Positions 23,339 to 33,740 are shown, counted from the first letter of the stretch. The stretch: 34,337 bases of DNA from Flavobacteriaceae bacterium (GCA_021647885.1 JAKITV010000024.1:1-34337); one strand, 5' to 3'. The notes: a model not told the origin generated them from the letters alone. Translations and numbers: made by a program.

Positions 23339-25750
23339 CTATCTCAATTCAGGATAATCTTCAGGATTTGCTTCATGCATCACATTATAAACAGCTTCAA
23401 AAATATCTTCGTTTGAAGGTTTAGAGAAATAATCTCCATCTGTTCCGTAAGCAGGACGATGTGGTTTTGCAGTAAGTGTTTTGGGTTGGCCATCTAAATA
23501 TTGATAAGCGTTTTGGGTATTTAAAACTTCGTTTAAAATATAAGCAGAAGCTCCTCCAGGAACATCTTCATCAATAATCATTAAACGATTGGTTTTCTTA
23601 ACACTTTTTACTATATCATGGTTTAAATCAAAAGGCAATAAAGATTGCACATCAATCACTTCTGCATCTATCCCAACTTCCATTAATTCTTTTGCAGTAT
23701 GTTCAACCATACGCAATGTAGAACCATACGATACTAAAGTGATATCGCTACCATTTTTTACAGTTTCAACAACTCCAACAGGTGTTTTAAGCTCGCTAAT
23801 ATTATTAGGCATTTTTTCCTTTAAACGATAGCCATTAAGACATTCTACTATTAAAGCAGGTTGATCGCTTTCCATTATGGTATTGTAGAATCCCGCTGCT
23901 TTAGCCATATTTCTTGGAACTAAAACAAGGATGCCACGAACCAGATTAATAATACCACCAAGTTGCGAACCAGAATGCCAAATGCCTTCTAATCTATGAC
24001 CACGAGTTCTAATAATTAAAGGTGCTTTTTGCTTTCCTTTAGATCTATAATGAAGTGTAGCTAAATCGTCGCTTATAATTTGAAGCGCATACATTAAATA
24101 ATCCAGATATTGTATTTCGGCAATTGGACGCAATCCTCGCATTGCCATACCAATGCCCTGACCAAGAATTGTAGCTTCACGAATGCCAGCATCTGCAACT
24201 CGTAATTCGCCATATTTTTCTTGTAAGCCCTCTAAACCTTGATTAACGTCTCCAATGGCTCCAGCGTCTTCGCCAAATATTAAAGCCTTTGGGTGTTTGC
24301 TTAAAAGCGAGTCAAAATTATCTCTAATAATAATTCGTCCATCAACGTTTTTGGCATTATCACTATATGTTGGAAGAACTTCTTTTATTGATAAAGCGTT
24401 AAGCTTCGATTCGCTATAAAGATGAGAGCTATATTTTGGTTGGTTAATTTCAAAATAGGAGTTTATCCAATTTTGTAATTGCTCTTTTTCGGTTGAAACA
24501 TCAAAAGTAATATAACGTAATGTCTTACGAGCAGCAGATAAAATATCTTTTCTTATTGGCTCTTCAATAGTATTTAAATCGTTTAGTATTTTAATTATAA
24601 AAGCTTTATTAGACGTTTTTTCTACTACATTTTGGAGTAAACTAACAAGTTCTTTACGTTCTTTAAGCATTGGTGCTATAAAATTGCTCCAAGCTGCTTT
24701 TTTGCCTTCTCGAACTTCTTTTTTTAGGTTTTTACCAAGGATGTTTAATTCTTCTTCTGTTGCAAAATTATTTGCAATCATCCATTGGCGCATTTTTACA
24801 ATGCAATCTAATTCTTTTTCTAGTGCTAATCGGTTTTTGTCTTTATAGCGTTCGTGTGATCCAGAAGAAGAGTGCCCTTGAGGTTGTGTTAATTCTGACA
24901 CATGAATTAAAACAGGAACATGTTTATTACGAGCAATTTGTGCAGCTCTTTGATAGGTGTCTATTAATGAAGGATAATCCCAACCTTTTACTCTAAAGAT
25001 TTCATAACCGTTAGAATTCTCATCACGCTGAAACCCTTTTAAAATTTCAGAAATATTTTCTTTAGTGGTTTGATATTTTGCATGAACCGAAATTCCATAT
25101 TCATCATCCCAAACGCTTATAACCATTGGTACTTGTAAAACACCTGCTGCATTAATAGTTTCGAAAAATAATCCTTCACTTGTGCTTGCATTGCCAATAG
25201 TTCCCCATGACACTTCATTTCCATTAATAGAAAAATTTGTTGGATCAATTTCTTTTATGTTTCTATAAATTTTAGAAGCTTGTGCCAATCCTAATAATCG
25301 AGGCATTTGAGATGCAGTAGGAGATACATCTGCACTAGAGTTTTTTTGCTTGGTAAGGTCTTTCCAATTATAATCATCATCTAAACTATGAGTGCCAAAG
25401 TGTCCTCCCATTTGCCGACCAGCACTCATTGGGTCAGCTTCAATTTCAGGATGACCATATAAACCAGCAAAAAACTGTTGGATAGTAAGCTCTCCAATCG
25501 CCATCATGAAGGTTTGATCTCTATAATAACCAGATCTAAAATCTCCATTTTTAAAGGCTTTTGCCAATGCGAGTTGAGGTACTTCTTTGCCATCTCCAAA
25601 AATTCCAAATTTCGCTTTTCCAGTAAGTACTTCTCGTCTTCCTAATAAACTACATTCTCTACTAATTACAGCAATAGTGTAATCCTTAATGACTTCTTGT
25701 TTAAAATCATTATAAGAAATGTTTGAAGTTATATTAGAATCTAAATGCAT
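23339..25750 (-). CDS. 2-oxoacid dehydrogenase E1 component, fused alpha and beta subunits
   Basis: The 803-residue protein joins an E1-alpha-like domain (about 1-370) to an E1-beta domain (about 470-800; motifs IFGEDAG, VADAGIREA and IDVQSLLPFD). Such fused thiamine-diphosphate E1 proteins are usual in Bacteroidota and serve branched-chain 2-oxoacid or related dehydrogenase complexes with E2 and E3, which are not in the window. In the alpha part the usual GDG...NN Mg-binding motif reads GNASTSEG (186-193) and WDDEY (214-218): the Asp ligand is N187 and the Asn ligand is D216. A good promoter lies just upstream. Confidence 0.9.
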   Translation of the reverse strand: MHLDSNITSNISYNDFKQEVIKDYTIAVISRECSLLGRREVLTGKAKFGIFGDGKEVPQLALAKAFKNGDFRSGYYRDQTFMMAIGELTIQQFFAGLYGHPEIEADPMSAGRQMGGHFGTHSLDDDYNWKDLTKQKNSSADVSPTASQMPRLLGLAQASKIYRNIKEIDPTNFSINGNEVSWGTIGNASTSEGLFFETINAAGVLQVPMVISVWDDEYGISVHAKYQTTKENISEILKGFQRDENSNGYEIFRVKGWDYPSLIDTYQRAAQIARNKHVPVLIHVSELTQPQGHSSSGSHERYKDKNRLALEKELDCIVKMRQWMIANNFATEEELNILGKNLKKEVREGKKAAWSNFIAPMLKERKELVSLLQNVVEKTSNKAFIIKILNDLNTIEEPIRKDILSAARKTLRYITFDVSTEKEQLQNWINSYFEINQPKYSSHLYSESKLNALSIKEVLPTYSDNAKNVDGRIIIRDNFDSLLSKHPKALIFGEDAGAIGDVNQGLEGLQEKYGELRVADAGIREATILGQGIGMAMRGLRPIAEIQYLDYLMYALQIISDDLATLHYRSKGKQKAPLIIRTRGHRLEGIWHSGSQLGGIINLVRGILVLVPRNMAKAAGFYNTIMESDQPALIVECLNGYRLKEKMPNNISELKTPVGVVETVKNGSDITLVSYGSTLRMVEHTAKELMEVGIDAEVIDVQSLLPFDLNHDIVKSVKKTNRLMIIDEDVPGGASAYILNEVLNTQNAYQYLDGQPKTLTAKPHRPAYGTDGDYFSKPSNEDIFEAVYNVMHEANPEDYPELR

Positions 25751-25772
25751 TGAACAGAAAATTGTTAAGCTA

Positions 25773-25803
25773 CAAAACTACTCAAATTTTATGGTTTTAG
25801 CAA
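25773..25803 (-). promoter_or_regulatory. Promoter of the fused E1 gene
   Basis: On the minus strand TTG (25803-25801), a 20-base spacer and TAGTTTTG (25780-25773) fit the Bacteroidota pattern. Transcription would start near 25766, about 16 bases before the ATG at 25750. Confidence 0.65.
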
Positions 25804-25926
25804 TGTGTTTAATTGTTAAAAAAATGAAAAATCATCAGAAATAAGCATAGTTTCGTGATAATAATGCATTAAAAAATATAAAAGGAAAATTTTATTAAGA
25901 ATAATTCAAAATGATATAATAGTAAT

Positions 25927-28758
25927 TTAATACCATTTTCGTCTAAATAGGCCGAGTAATACTTCAGGATCTACAGTAAAAAGAAATCGTATTTTTTGGT
26001 CATAATTTGGGTTACCTATTTCCCATCCTAAATTTGAATATATTGGGAAGTAAATTTCAAAATAATCGGTTACCAGATTTAAACGTATGCCAGAATCGTA
26101 AACAAAATTTGCGTCTTGATGCTTGTTCTTTACAAGACCAATGTCTCCATAGGCTTGTACGTATTTCCAGAGTGTTGTACTTAAATTAAATGTAGAAATC
26201 CATTGGTTTGCAAAAGGTGTGTCTAGTTTAGATTTAAATCCTCCTTCGGCAATTATTAATTGCTGGCTAAAAATACCTGAAGCTTCCGAACGTCCTAAAT
26301 AATTATAATCGAACAAATAATCGGTTGGTCTATCTAGAGCAAAACTAAAAAAATCTGAGTTCGTTGGGTTGTTATTATATAGAAAAGTACCAGCAAAAAA
26401 GCGAATATTTAATTGTCTGTTGCTTTCAAATAATTTGCGATATTCATAATTAAAAGATAGTTTTCCAAAGTCTTTAGATAGTTGAAAATCTGTAAACCAT
26501 TTGTAGTAATTAATTAATCCAGGGTTGGTATTAATATATCTAGCATTAAATACTTTAAAATTTGGCTCTGTATTATTTGAGATGTTATTAATATCTTCAT
26601 CTCTGGTTATGTCTATAAATCTAAACTTTAAAGCTTGAAATTTATTTGATCTAAAGTTGGTATTATCTCTAAAATTAAAAGTTAAAAAAGGAGTGATTCT
26701 TTTTACAAATAAATCTTCAGCATAAGAAGAATAACTTCCAGTAAGTCCATAAGTTATATTATAAAGGTTTTTGTCTTCAATATATTTAAGGTAAAATACT
26801 GTTGCTCCACCTGTTAAAGATTTAGATTTTGTGCCATATTGAGGCGATAATCTGTAATTAAACCCTTTTCTTAATAAAGTTTTATTATGAAGTTTTGCTC
26901 CCAAAATTAATCCATCATAGATGTTTCTAAACTCAATTAAAGGCATAATAAAAACTTGATTGTAATAAGGGTCTTCGACATCTTTTATAAGTCTTAACTG
27001 AAAAGGTTTATTATTAAAAAAGAATCCTTTTAAAGATTTCCAGTTATCTCTTAAGTTAAATTCAGGTATGGTATTATCATAATTTAACACCAATTTATTC
27101 GCGTTATTTCTTGGTATGGTTAGCGTTTTTTCTCCATTAACATTATCAATCCATGTTTTAGAAATAATGGAATCATTGTTAAGTGTGAACAGCGATACAG
27201 GCATTTTGTTCTCGCGCTTATTCTTTATTGTTAAAGTTATAGAGTCGTTAGTTTTTTTAACATTTTTAATTTTAAAATCAATTTTCTTTCTTGTGGTTAT
27301 AAAATCTTCAAAAAACCAATCTATGTTTTTAGTTGTTTGCGATTTCAAAAAAATCTCAAAATCTTTTGCTGTAGTTGTTTTTATTCTATTCTTATCTAAA
27401 AAAGACTTAATGCTTACTTCTAAAATATCTTCATTAATGTAATCATCAAGATATTTTAGCCCAACACCAGCTTTATATTTGTTCGCTAAATTTTTATTGA
27501 ATTTTAAAAGCGAATCTTTATGCATAGTTAATGGCTGATCCAGGTTTGTTCTAGCCATATGCATATAAACCAAACCATATTGTTCGTTAAATTTTAAATC
27601 GGCAGCATGAAAAGATCTAATTCCCCACACATTGGCTAATGATCCTAAAAGCTTCATGTCTGGATAGTAGTCTTCAATATATTTTATTAAAAAATAAATT
27701 TGAATTCCATCTTTTAACCATTGTTCTTTTCTTGGATTAATAAGTAAAGTATTGTCTAAAAAATTGTTAAGTGTGCTTTTTAATAATATTAATTCGTATT
27801 GAAAATGTATGGGAAAAGGTCTAATAAATTCGGGTAACTGATTTAAGCCATAAATGGGATCTTTTTTAGTGTCAATCACAGAAACTATAAGTTTTTTGTG
27901 AGGATAATTCCCTAAATATTTAGAAATAAAACTAGTAATCTTATCTGTAATTACAGCTTTGTCGGTTGCTTCTAAATCTTTTTCGGTAATATTTGAAATG
28001 AGAGAAAAATTATCGGTTTGTATCGTTTTATATACAGGTAATTTGTTTAAAAATAATTTACTATCAATGCGATCTTTACCAGAAAGTAAAACCGTTTGCG
28101 TATTTGTGTGTTGAACCGTATTTAAAAGATCTAATTCAGAAGTTAGAAGATAGTTTCTAGGGAATTCAACTTGCAAATTAATATCTGCTTTTGGAATGTA
28201 AAGATCGTCTAGATTTTTATTGCTATAATATTGCCAACTGCCATTATAAATTGCTGGAGTAATGTACCAATATTTTAAATTATAATCTTGCAGCGATGTT
28301 ACACCATATCGAGTAAACTTGTCTTTAGGAATATGTAAAGTATAGGTTAGGTTTAAAATATAACTTGTTTCTGGAAATAAAGGATTTTCTAATTCTACTT
28401 TTACAACATCGGGCTGTAAAGCCAAACGTTCGAATATTAAATTTGTGTTGTTGTTATTAGTTAAAGCAGTTATAACAGTAAAACCTCTATCTTCATTTTC
28501 TGCAAAATGGAAATTATTATTAAATTCTTCAGAAAATCTATTTGCTAAAGGAGTACTTTTAGTAGAATAACTATTACTCCAATCGTTTAAATAAATGGTT
28601 TTTAAAGTATCTTTACTTGTGTTTTTGTATTCTATACTTTGATTTATTTGAATTTGATTATTCTCAATATCAAACACAGCATTGATGTCAATTCTATTTT
28701 GACATACTGCACTAAATTGACATAGCGAACAAATAAGTAGGAAAAGTAGTTTAATTTT
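25927..28758 (-). CDS. M1-peptidase-like domain fused to a predicted outer-membrane beta-barrel; zinc site lost
   Basis: The frame starts with a TTG at 28761 that overlaps the upstream stop (TTGA), giving 944 residues; I list the coding part from 28758. A signal peptide (1-20) is followed by an M1-aminopeptidase-like N-terminal beta domain (to about 240) and a catalytic-like domain. GLNQ (305-308) stands where M1 enzymes have GAMEN, and WLKDG (348-352) where they have WLNEG. Exactly 20 residues before that Trp, the HExxH motif is replaced by KSTLN (328-332), so both His, the catalytic Glu and the third ligand Glu (now D351) are gone. From about residue 590 to the end the sequence alternates aromatic and polar residues like a barrel and ends in FRRKWY. 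It is probably an outer-membrane protein with a non-catalytic periplasmic domain. Confidence 0.8.
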   Translation of the reverse strand, partial: KIKLLFLLICSLCQFSAVCQNRIDINAVFDIENNQIQINQSIEYKNTSKDTLKTIYLNDWSNSYSTKSTPLANRFSEEFNNNFHFAENEDRGFTVITALTNNNNTNLIFERLALQPDVVKVELENPLFPETSYILNLTYTLHIPKDKFTRYGVTSLQDYNLKYWYITPAIYNGSWQYYSNKNLDDLYIPKADINLQVEFPRNYLLTSELDLLNTVQHTNTQTVLLSGKDRIDSKLFLNKLPVYKTIQTDNFSLISNITEKDLEATDKAVITDKITSFISKYLGNYPHKKLIVSVIDTKKDPIYGLNQLPEFIRPFPIHFQYELILLKSTLNNFLDNTLLINPRKEQWLKDGIQIYFLIKYIEDYYPDMKLLGSLANVWGIRSFHAADLKFNEQYGLVYMHMARTNLDQPLTMHKDSLLKFNKNLANKYKAGVGLKYLDDYINEDILEVSIKSFLDKNRIKTTTAKDFEIFLKSQTTKNIDWFFEDFITTRKKIDFKIKNVKKTNDSITLTIKNKRENKMPVSLFTLNNDSIISKTWIDNVNGEKTLTIPRNNANKLVLNYDNTIPEFNLRDNWKSLKGFFFNNKPFQLRLIKDVEDPYYNQVFIMPLIEFRNIYDGLILGAKLHNKTLLRKGFNYRLSPQYGTKSKSLTGGATVFYLKYIEDKNLYNITYGLTGSYSSYAEDLFVKRITPFLTFNFRDNTNFRSNKFQALKFRFIDITRDEDINNISNNTEPNFKVFNARYINTNPGLINYYKWFTDFQLSKDFGKLSFNYEYRKLFESNRQLNIRFFAGTFLYNNNPTNSDFFSFALDRPTDYLFDYNYLGRSEASGIFSQQLIIAEGGFKSKLDTPFANQWISTFNLSTTLWKYVQAYGDIGLVKNKHQDANFVYDSGIRLNLVTDYFEIYFPIYSNLGWEIGNPNYDQKIRFLFTVDPEVLLGLFRRKWY

Positions 28759-30017
28759 CAATTCGATTTAATAAATTTTAAAGGTTTTAAATTATAGTTT
28801 GAGACTACTATATAATAAATACCATTTGATAAATTAGATACATCTAATTGCAAAAGGTTTATATTTTCTACTTTATAAGTTGCTATTTTTTGCCCTAATG
28901 TATTAAAAATATAAATAAAGTCACTTTTAAAAATCGCAGTGTTTATTTGTATTGAAAGCTCGTTTTTTATGATATTGCTTCCAATAATACTAAACGCTTG
29001 CTTTAAATTAAAATTATTTGTGCTTAAAGTTTCATTGGTTTGCAACTCTAAAGTAACTGGTAAATGATCGCTCATATTATAAAGTACATCTCTAATTGCT
29101 GAATCAAAATTAGTACCATCACAATTGCTGGTATTTATTTCTTGATTATAACAGTTTATATTTCCGTTGTTCCCATAAACCTGATACGAATTATTTACAT
29201 AAAAAATATCAGGATTTGTAAGCATGTTTTCTGAAGTTAAAATAAAATCGAAACGATCGTCAAAACCTCCAGTTGCACCTCCTAAACCTGATTGTGTTCT
29301 CGTAGATTGTGTAAACACGTCAATATATGTTGTGTTATTATGCCAACTACCAACTCTATTTGCTGGATCTACAAAAGCGATATTGTTTGTTACATCTGTT
29401 AGCTCTAAAAAAGCAGGTTCAGAATTAGTATATACATTTAAATCACCTCCTAAAATTACATAGTCATTACTTGGTAAAGTTTCTAGATAGTTTACTAAAT
29501 CATTAACCATTTGCAATCTTAAATCAGGGTTTGGGTCATCTCGGGAAGCTTTTAAATGACAAACTATTGCATGAATATATATAGGGTTTGATACTTGGTT
29601 TGCTGTATTTAATTTGAATGTGTAAAGATTAAAGTCTCTATAAAGGGTTGTTACTACTGATTGGCTTTCTAAAATAAATTTTGAACTGTCAAAATATATA
29701 AAATTTTGTAAATCGTTTTGATCTCCAAAAGTATCGTCTGATGAATTTGTTACAAAAACTGCACTTTCATAATTTGGATTAATAAATTGTAAGGAATTCA
29801 ATATAGCATTAGCTCCTGTTTGATTATTAAGTTCGCAAACCATAAACAAATCTGGTCTATAATCATCCAATATAATTTCCAGATATTGCAATTTTGAAGC
29901 ATCTTGCAAAGGATAATTAAGCAAATTGTAAAACATAAGCTTAAATGTTTCTTGCGAAAACACATTGCTTAAACTACATGCAAATACTATAAATGCTATT
30001 AAAAGTTTCTTTTTCAT
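28758..30017 (-). CDS. Secreted endonuclease/exonuclease/phosphatase-fold protein with T9SS sorting domain
   Basis: The 419-residue protein has a signal peptide (1-21) and a complete EEP active-site set: N31 (YNLLNYP), E62 (VCELNN), H154 (VCHLKAS), D192 and N194 (LGGDLNVY), and D317-H318 (MSDHLPV). Residues of about 340-419 are a T9SS type A sorting domain (NELSIQI, YIFNTLGQKIATY, LSNGIYYIVVSN, ending LKFIKSN). It is probably an extracellular nuclease or phosphodiesterase; the substrate is not given by sequence. Its TGA stop overlaps the TTG start of the next gene, so the two are translationally coupled. Confidence 0.88.
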   Translation of the reverse strand: MKKKLLIAFIVFACSLSNVFSQETFKLMFYNLLNYPLQDASKLQYLEIILDDYRPDLFMVCELNNQTGANAILNSLQFINPNYESAVFVTNSSDDTFGDQNDLQNFIYFDSSKFILESQSVVTTLYRDFNLYTFKLNTANQVSNPIYIHAIVCHLKASRDDPNPDLRLQMVNDLVNYLETLPSNDYVILGGDLNVYTNSEPAFLELTDVTNNIAFVDPANRVGSWHNNTTYIDVFTQSTRTQSGLGGATGGFDDRFDFILTSENMLTNPDIFYVNNSYQVYGNNGNINCYNQEINTSNCDGTNFDSAIRDVLYNMSDHLPVTLELQTNETLSTNNFNLKQAFSIIGSNIIKNELSIQINTAIFKSDFIYIFNTLGQKIATYKVENINLLQLDVSNLSNGIYYIVVSNYNLKPLKFIKSN

Positions 30018-30043
30018 TTTTCTTTAGGAGAAAGTCTGATATA

Positions 30044-30733
30044 TTAGAAATTAATTCTAGAACCGTGTTTTTTATAAAAAGAATCTAATATTTCTATAAC
30101 TTCATCTTCTGTATCCACTAGATGAAATAAATCTAAATCGGTTGCGCTTACATTTCCAAATTTTTTGAGTAGCGTATCTTTTATCCAATCAATAACACCT
30201 TTCCAAAATTCTGTTCCAACCATAATAATTGGGAACTTCTCAATTTTTTTGGTTTGGATTAAAGTCAATGCTTCAAAAAGTTCGTCTAGAGTTCCAAAAC
30301 CTCCAGGCATGACCACAAATCCTTGAGAATATTTAACGAACATTACTTTACGCACAAAGAAATAATCGAAATCTAAATTCTTATTAGCATCAATATAAGG
30401 ATTGTCGTGCTGCTCGAAAGGCAGTTCTATATTTAATCCAACCGAAGTTCCTCCAGCAAGATGTGCACCTTTATTACCTGCTTCCATAATTCCAGGACCA
30501 CCTCCAGTAATTACACCATAACCTGCTTCAACAATTTTTTCAGCAATTTTTTCTGTTAATTTATAATATTTATTGTCTGGTTTGGTTCTTGCCGAACCAA
30601 ATATGGACACACAAGGCCCTATTCTGCTCATTTTTTCATAACCACTAACAAACTCTCCCATAATTTTAAAAATCGCCCAAGAGTCGTTTGTTTTTGTTTC
30701 ATTCCATCCTTTATGATGTTGCTGCTTTTTCAT
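30044..30733 (-). CDS. LOG family protein (TIGR00730, nucleotide 5'-monophosphate phosphoribohydrolase-like)
   Basis: The 229-residue Rossmann-fold protein has both family motifs, GGGPGIMEAGN (77-87) and PGGFGTLDE (143-151). LOG proteins cleave (cytokinin) riboside or purine 5'-monophosphates to the base and ribose 5-phosphate; bacterial members may act as nucleotide-clearing enzymes. The gene lies 22 bases after uvrA and 26 bases before the secreted EEP gene on the same strand, so it is in the uvrA transcript. Confidence 0.9.
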   Translation of the reverse strand: MKKQQHHKGWNETKTNDSWAIFKIMGEFVSGYEKMSRIGPCVSIFGSARTKPDNKYYKLTEKIAEKIVEAGYGVITGGGPGIMEAGNKGAHLAGGTSVGLNIELPFEQHDNPYIDANKNLDFDYFFVRKVMFVKYSQGFVVMPGGFGTLDELFEALTLIQTKKIEKFPIIMVGTEFWKGVIDWIKDTLLKKFGNVSATDLDLFHLVDTEDEVIEILDSFYKKHGSRINF

Positions 30734-30755
30734 ACGTTTAAATTTTAATAACTCG

Positions 30756-33587
30756 CTAATTTAATTCTTTTTTAAGGAAATGAGCAGTATAACTCTTTTT
30801 GTGTTTAGCGACGTATTCTGGTGTGCCTTCTACTATAATTTCACCTCCACATTTTCCACCTTCATAACCAATATCAATAATATAATCTACCATTTTTATA
30901 ACATCTAAATTATGTTCAATAATTATAACCGTATTGCCTTTATTTACAAGTTTGTTTAGGACTAACATAAGGACTCTAATGTCTTCAAAATGTAGCCCTG
31001 TAGTAGGTTCATCAAGAATATAGAATGTGTTGCCTGTATCTTTTTTAGATAATTCGGAAGCTAATTTAATGCGTTGTGCTTCACCTCCAGAAAGCGTAGT
31101 ACTTTGTTGACCAAGAGAGATATAACCTAAACCTACATCTTGTATGGTTTTAAGTTTTCTGTATATCTTGGGAATGTGTTTAAAAAAAGGAACAGCTTCA
31201 TCTATAGTCATATTTAATACATCACTAATCGATTTTCCTTTGTAGCGAATTTCCAAAGTTTCTCTGTTAAAACGTTTACCTTGGCAGGTTTCGCATTCCA
31301 CATACACATCTGGAAGGAAATTCATTTCAATAACTCTTAAACCACCACCTTTACAAGTTTCGCAACGACCACCAGCCACATTAAAGCTAAATCGTCCAGG
31401 TTTGTAACCACGTATCATAGCTTCAGGTATTTTAGCATATAAACTTCTAATTTCACTAAATACGCCAGTATAAGTAGCAGGATTACTACGTGGAGTTCTC
31501 CCAATAGGAGATTGATTAATCTCTATAACTTTATCTATATGTTTTAAACCTTGAATGCTTTTATAAGGTAGAGGTGTTTTTTTACCATTAAAATAATAAT
31601 TATTCAAAATTGGATAAAGTGTTTCGTTGATAAGCGTAGATTTTCCACTTCCAGAAACACCTGTTACACCAATCATTTTACCAAGAGGGATTGTTAAATC
31701 AACATTCTTTAAATTGTTTCCTGTACAGCCTTTAAGTACAATTTTTTTTCCGTTACCTTTTCGGCGTTTTGTTGGAACCTCAATCCTCTTTGTACCATTT
31801 AAATAGTCGGCTGTAAGTGTATGGTGTTGTTTTAAATCTTCGGGAGTGCCTTCGCTTATAATTTCTCCACCATGTTTTCCTGCTTTAGGACCAAGATCTA
31901 TAACATGGTCTGCTCGTTCTATCATTTCTTTGTCGTGCTCTACAACAATTATAGAATTACCAATATCACGAAGTGAGATTAATGAGTTAATCAATTTTGC
32001 ATTGTCACGCTGATGTAATCCAACACTTGGTTCGTCCAATATATAAAGCACACCTACAAGTTGAGAACCAATTTGCGTAGCCAATCTTATACGTTGTGCT
32101 TCACCACCTGAAAGGGATTTAGAACTTCTGTCTAAAGACAAATAATTTAAGCCAACGTCCAGTAAAAATTGAATTCTGGATTTTATTTCTTTAATAATTT
32201 CTGAAGCTATTTTGTTTTGCTTTTCGGATAAATGATTGTCTAAATCATTAAACCATTGTGCTAAATCCGAAATATCCAATTGTGCTAATTCTGAAATGTT
32301 TTTCCCATTCACTTTAAAATAAAGCGATTCTTTTTTTAATCGTGATCCTTTACATACTGAACAAGCTACTTTATCCATATAGTCTTTTGCCCAGCGTTTT
32401 ATTGAAGTTGAATCGGTATGTTTGTATTGGTTTTCGATAAAATTGGCAATGCCTTCAAAATCTATATCGTAATTACGCGTTATACCAAGTGCTTTACTTT
32501 CTACTGAAAATTTTTCATTGCCACCATAAAGTATCATTTCCATAGCTTCCTTTGGAATGGATTTAATAGGATCACCCAAACTAAATTTGAAACGTTGCGC
32601 TATAAGTTCCAATTGTTTAAAGATCCAACTGTCTTTTTGAGAACCTTGAGGTGCTAATCCTCCATTTTTTATCGAGACTGAACTATCTGGAATTATTTTA
32701 TCTATATTAACTTTATATAACGTGCCAATACCATTACAGTTGCCACAAGCACCTTTTGGAGAATTAAATGAAAAATTATTAGGTTCTGGATTTGGATATG
32801 AAATCCCAGAAGTCGGGCACATCAAATCTCGGCTAAAATAACGCACTTCGTTGGTGTCTTGGTCAATAATCATTAACACATTATCACCATGATACATGGC
32901 AGTCTTTATGGTTTCGGTTAGACGTTTGTCAATATCTGTGTTCTCGTCAATTTTTAAACGATCTATAACAATTTCTATATCATGTGTTTTATAACGATCT
33001 AGCTTCATACCTTTAACGAGCTCATGAATTTCGCCATCTGTTCTTACTTTCACGAAACCTTGTTTGGCAATTTGCTCGAAGAGTTCTCGATAGTGTCCTT
33101 TTCTGGAACGCACTACAGGAGATAACACATTTATACGTTTACCATTAAAACTTTTAATAATAAGCGCTTTAATTTGTTCATCATTATAACTTACCATTTT
33201 TTTGCCAGTATTGTAACTAAATGCATCACTGGCACGAGCAAAAAATAAACGCAGAAAATCATAGATTTCTGTAATAGTTCCAACTGTAGAACGTGGCGAT
33301 TTGCTTGTTGTTTTTTGCTCTATGGCTATCACAGGAGAAAGACCATCAATTTTATCGACATCAGGACGCTCTAATCCACCCAAAAATTGTCTGGCATAAG
33401 CCGAAAATGTTTCGATATAACGACGTTGTCCTTCGGCATAAATGGTATCGAAAGCTAAAGAAGATTTTCCACTTCCAGAAAGTCCAGTAATTACAACCAG
33501 CTTTTCTCTAGGAATAGAAACGTCTATGTTTTTTAGGTTGTGTACTCTGGCTCCCTGAACCTCAATATAGTCTTTAAAATTGGTCAT
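30756..33587 (-). CDS. uvrA: Excinuclease ABC subunit UvrA
   Basis: I start the gene at the ATG at 33587 (943 residues, [21 protein letters not shown]), not at 33620: the longer form adds 11 unusual residues, and the -7 element at 33633-33626 would put transcription start at about that ATG. UvrA is the damage-sensing ATPase of nucleotide excision repair. Two ABC modules are seen: Walker [10 protein letters not shown] and GVSGSGKST, signatures [12 protein letters not shown] and [12 protein letters not shown]. Zinc motifs CSVCKG and CETCKGGG...CETCQG are intact, but the first module reads CPTS before ACGNC, so one Cys is Ser. This is possibly normal for the phylum. Confidence 0.96.
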   Translation of the reverse strand: MTNFKDYIEVQGARVHNLKNIDVSIPREKLVVITGLSGSGKSSLAFDTIYAEGQRRYIETFSAYARQFLGGLERPDVDKIDGLSPVIAIEQKTTSKSPRSTVGTITEIYDFLRLFFARASDAFSYNTGKKMVSYNDEQIKALIIKSFNGKRINVLSPVVRSRKGHYRELFEQIAKQGFVKVRTDGEIHELVKGMKLDRYKTHDIEIVIDRLKIDENTDIDKRLTETIKTAMYHGDNVLMIIDQDTNEVRYFSRDLMCPTSGISYPNPEPNNFSFNSPKGACGNCNGIGTLYKVNIDKIIPDSSVSIKNGGLAPQGSQKDSWIFKQLELIAQRFKFSLGDPIKSIPKEAMEMILYGGNEKFSVESKALGITRNYDIDFEGIANFIENQYKHTDSTSIKRWAKDYMDKVACSVCKGSRLKKESLYFKVNGKNISELAQLDISDLAQWFNDLDNHLSEKQNKIASEIIKEIKSRIQFLLDVGLNYLSLDRSSKSLSGGEAQRIRLATQIGSQLVGVLYILDEPSVGLHQRDNAKLINSLISLRDIGNSIIVVEHDKEMIERADHVIDLGPKAGKHGGEIISEGTPEDLKQHHTLTADYLNGTKRIEVPTKRRKGNGKKIVLKGCTGNNLKNVDLTIPLGKMIGVTGVSGSGKSTLINETLYPILNNYYFNGKKTPLPYKSIQGLKHIDKVIEINQSPIGRTPRSNPATYTGVFSEIRSLYAKIPEAMIRGYKPGRFSFNVAGGRCETCKGGGLRVIEMNFLPDVYVECETCQGKRFNRETLEIRYKGKSISDVLNMTIDEAVPFFKHIPKIYRKLKTIQDVGLGYISLGQQSTTLSGGEAQRIKLASELSKKDTGNTFYILDEPTTGLHFEDIRVLMLVLNKLVNKGNTVIIIEHNLDVIKMVDYIIDIGYEGGKCGGEIIVEGTPEYVAKHKKSYTAHFLKKELN

Positions 33588-33625
33588 AAAATGGCAAACC
33601 TTCCTAAATTCGGCAGGCAAGTTTG

Positions 33626-33633
33626 CAAAAGTA
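33626..33633 (-). promoter_or_regulatory. Putative -7 element for the uvrA operon
   Basis: TACTTTTG on the minus strand matches TAnnTTTG. Transcription would start near 33619, which leaves a leader of about 30 bases before the ATG at 33587 and argues against the upstream ATG at 33620. A -33 TTG is not clear. Confidence 0.5.
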
Positions 33634-33740
33634 CAATTTTTGCATCTAAAAATGAAGTGAAACTAGTTTGCGGTTTTTAGTAGACAGGAATCTGTTGCTT
33701 GAATTATTTTAGAAGGATATATAATCATTTTTACAGTTAA

